Below the pieces are notes generated by a model. It searched no databases, had not been told where the DNA came from, and saw nothing but the letters and a program-made list of their open reading frames with translations. A stretch of DNA of 13,878 nucleotides from Chloroflexota bacterium (GTDB lineage: Bacteria; Chloroflexota; Limnocylindria; Limnocylindrales; CSP1-4), in the NCBI GenBank assembly GCA_025935655.1, contig JAICUV010000067.1, positions 1-13,878 on the forward strand. Reading direction: 5' to 3'. Below are positions 13,874 to 13,878 of the stretch, piece after piece (position 1 is the stretch's first letter; each line of letters opens with the position of its first letter). Position numbers and translations under genes: made by a program.

Positions 13874-13878
13874 AGGAG
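13874..13878 (+). promoter_or_regulatory. AGGAG ribosome binding site of a gene starting past the window
   Basis: The + strand ends in AGGAG. With usual spacing, a start codon would lie about 5-9 nt beyond the window edge. That gene would be divergent from the ROK repressor and is a candidate target. Confidence 0.45.

Noticed and set aside
1..13878. tRNA, rRNA, insertion sequence, phage or integrase features
   Set aside because: No transposase or integrase-like protein, target-site duplication or cloverleaf-type sequence was recognised on either strand.

Overview
The window is very GC-rich (roughly 70% by eye), codes densely, and uses many GTG starts with 4-bp GTGA overlaps. At least one transcript looks leaderless. 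Together with the kinds of gene present (many TadE/TadG-type pilus proteins, PKD domains, a lipoprotein with a Cna-B-like tail, a ROK repressor), this suggests a free-living Chloroflexota or Actinomycetota bacterium. The assignment is inference; no marker gene is present.

Left half (1-7283, + strand): a cluster of eight consecutive genes for Tad (Flp) pilus minor pilins and pilus-assembly proteins. It has three modules. Module A (1-2080) is the 3' end of a multi-PKD surface protein, a TadE-like protein and a TadG-like protein, closed by a perfect 13-bp hairpin. Module C (2298-4802) is TadE, TadE and a long TadG-like protein with a repetitive NGS-rich C-terminal domain; a good sigma70-type promoter precedes it. 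Module B (4988-7283) is a TadE-Thr/Ser stalk-PKD fusion, a TadE and a TadG, closed by a perfect 14-bp hairpin. A and B are paralogous copies of the same PKD-TadE-TadG cassette. Every TadE-like segment has exactly four cysteines, and the last PKD domain of each cassette has a matching cysteine pair. The picture is an exported, disulfide-stabilised set of minor pilins, some carrying a PKD head on a stalk. No ATPase, prepilin peptidase, secretin or major Flp pilin gene is in the window.

Right half (7364-13743): unrelated single genes and a small minus-strand group. A lipoprotein (minus) diverges from a SulP anion permease with a STAS domain (plus). SulP converges on a minus-strand run made of a ROK-family repressor, a voltage-gated K+ channel and a DAO-family FAD oxidoreductase; the last two are 6 bp apart. 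The ROK gene has a probable leaderless promoter overlapped by inverted repeats. The window ends in AGGAG on the + strand, which suggests a divergent gene, possibly the ROK target, starting just beyond the edge.

No tRNA, rRNA, CRISPR array, insertion sequence or origin was seen.
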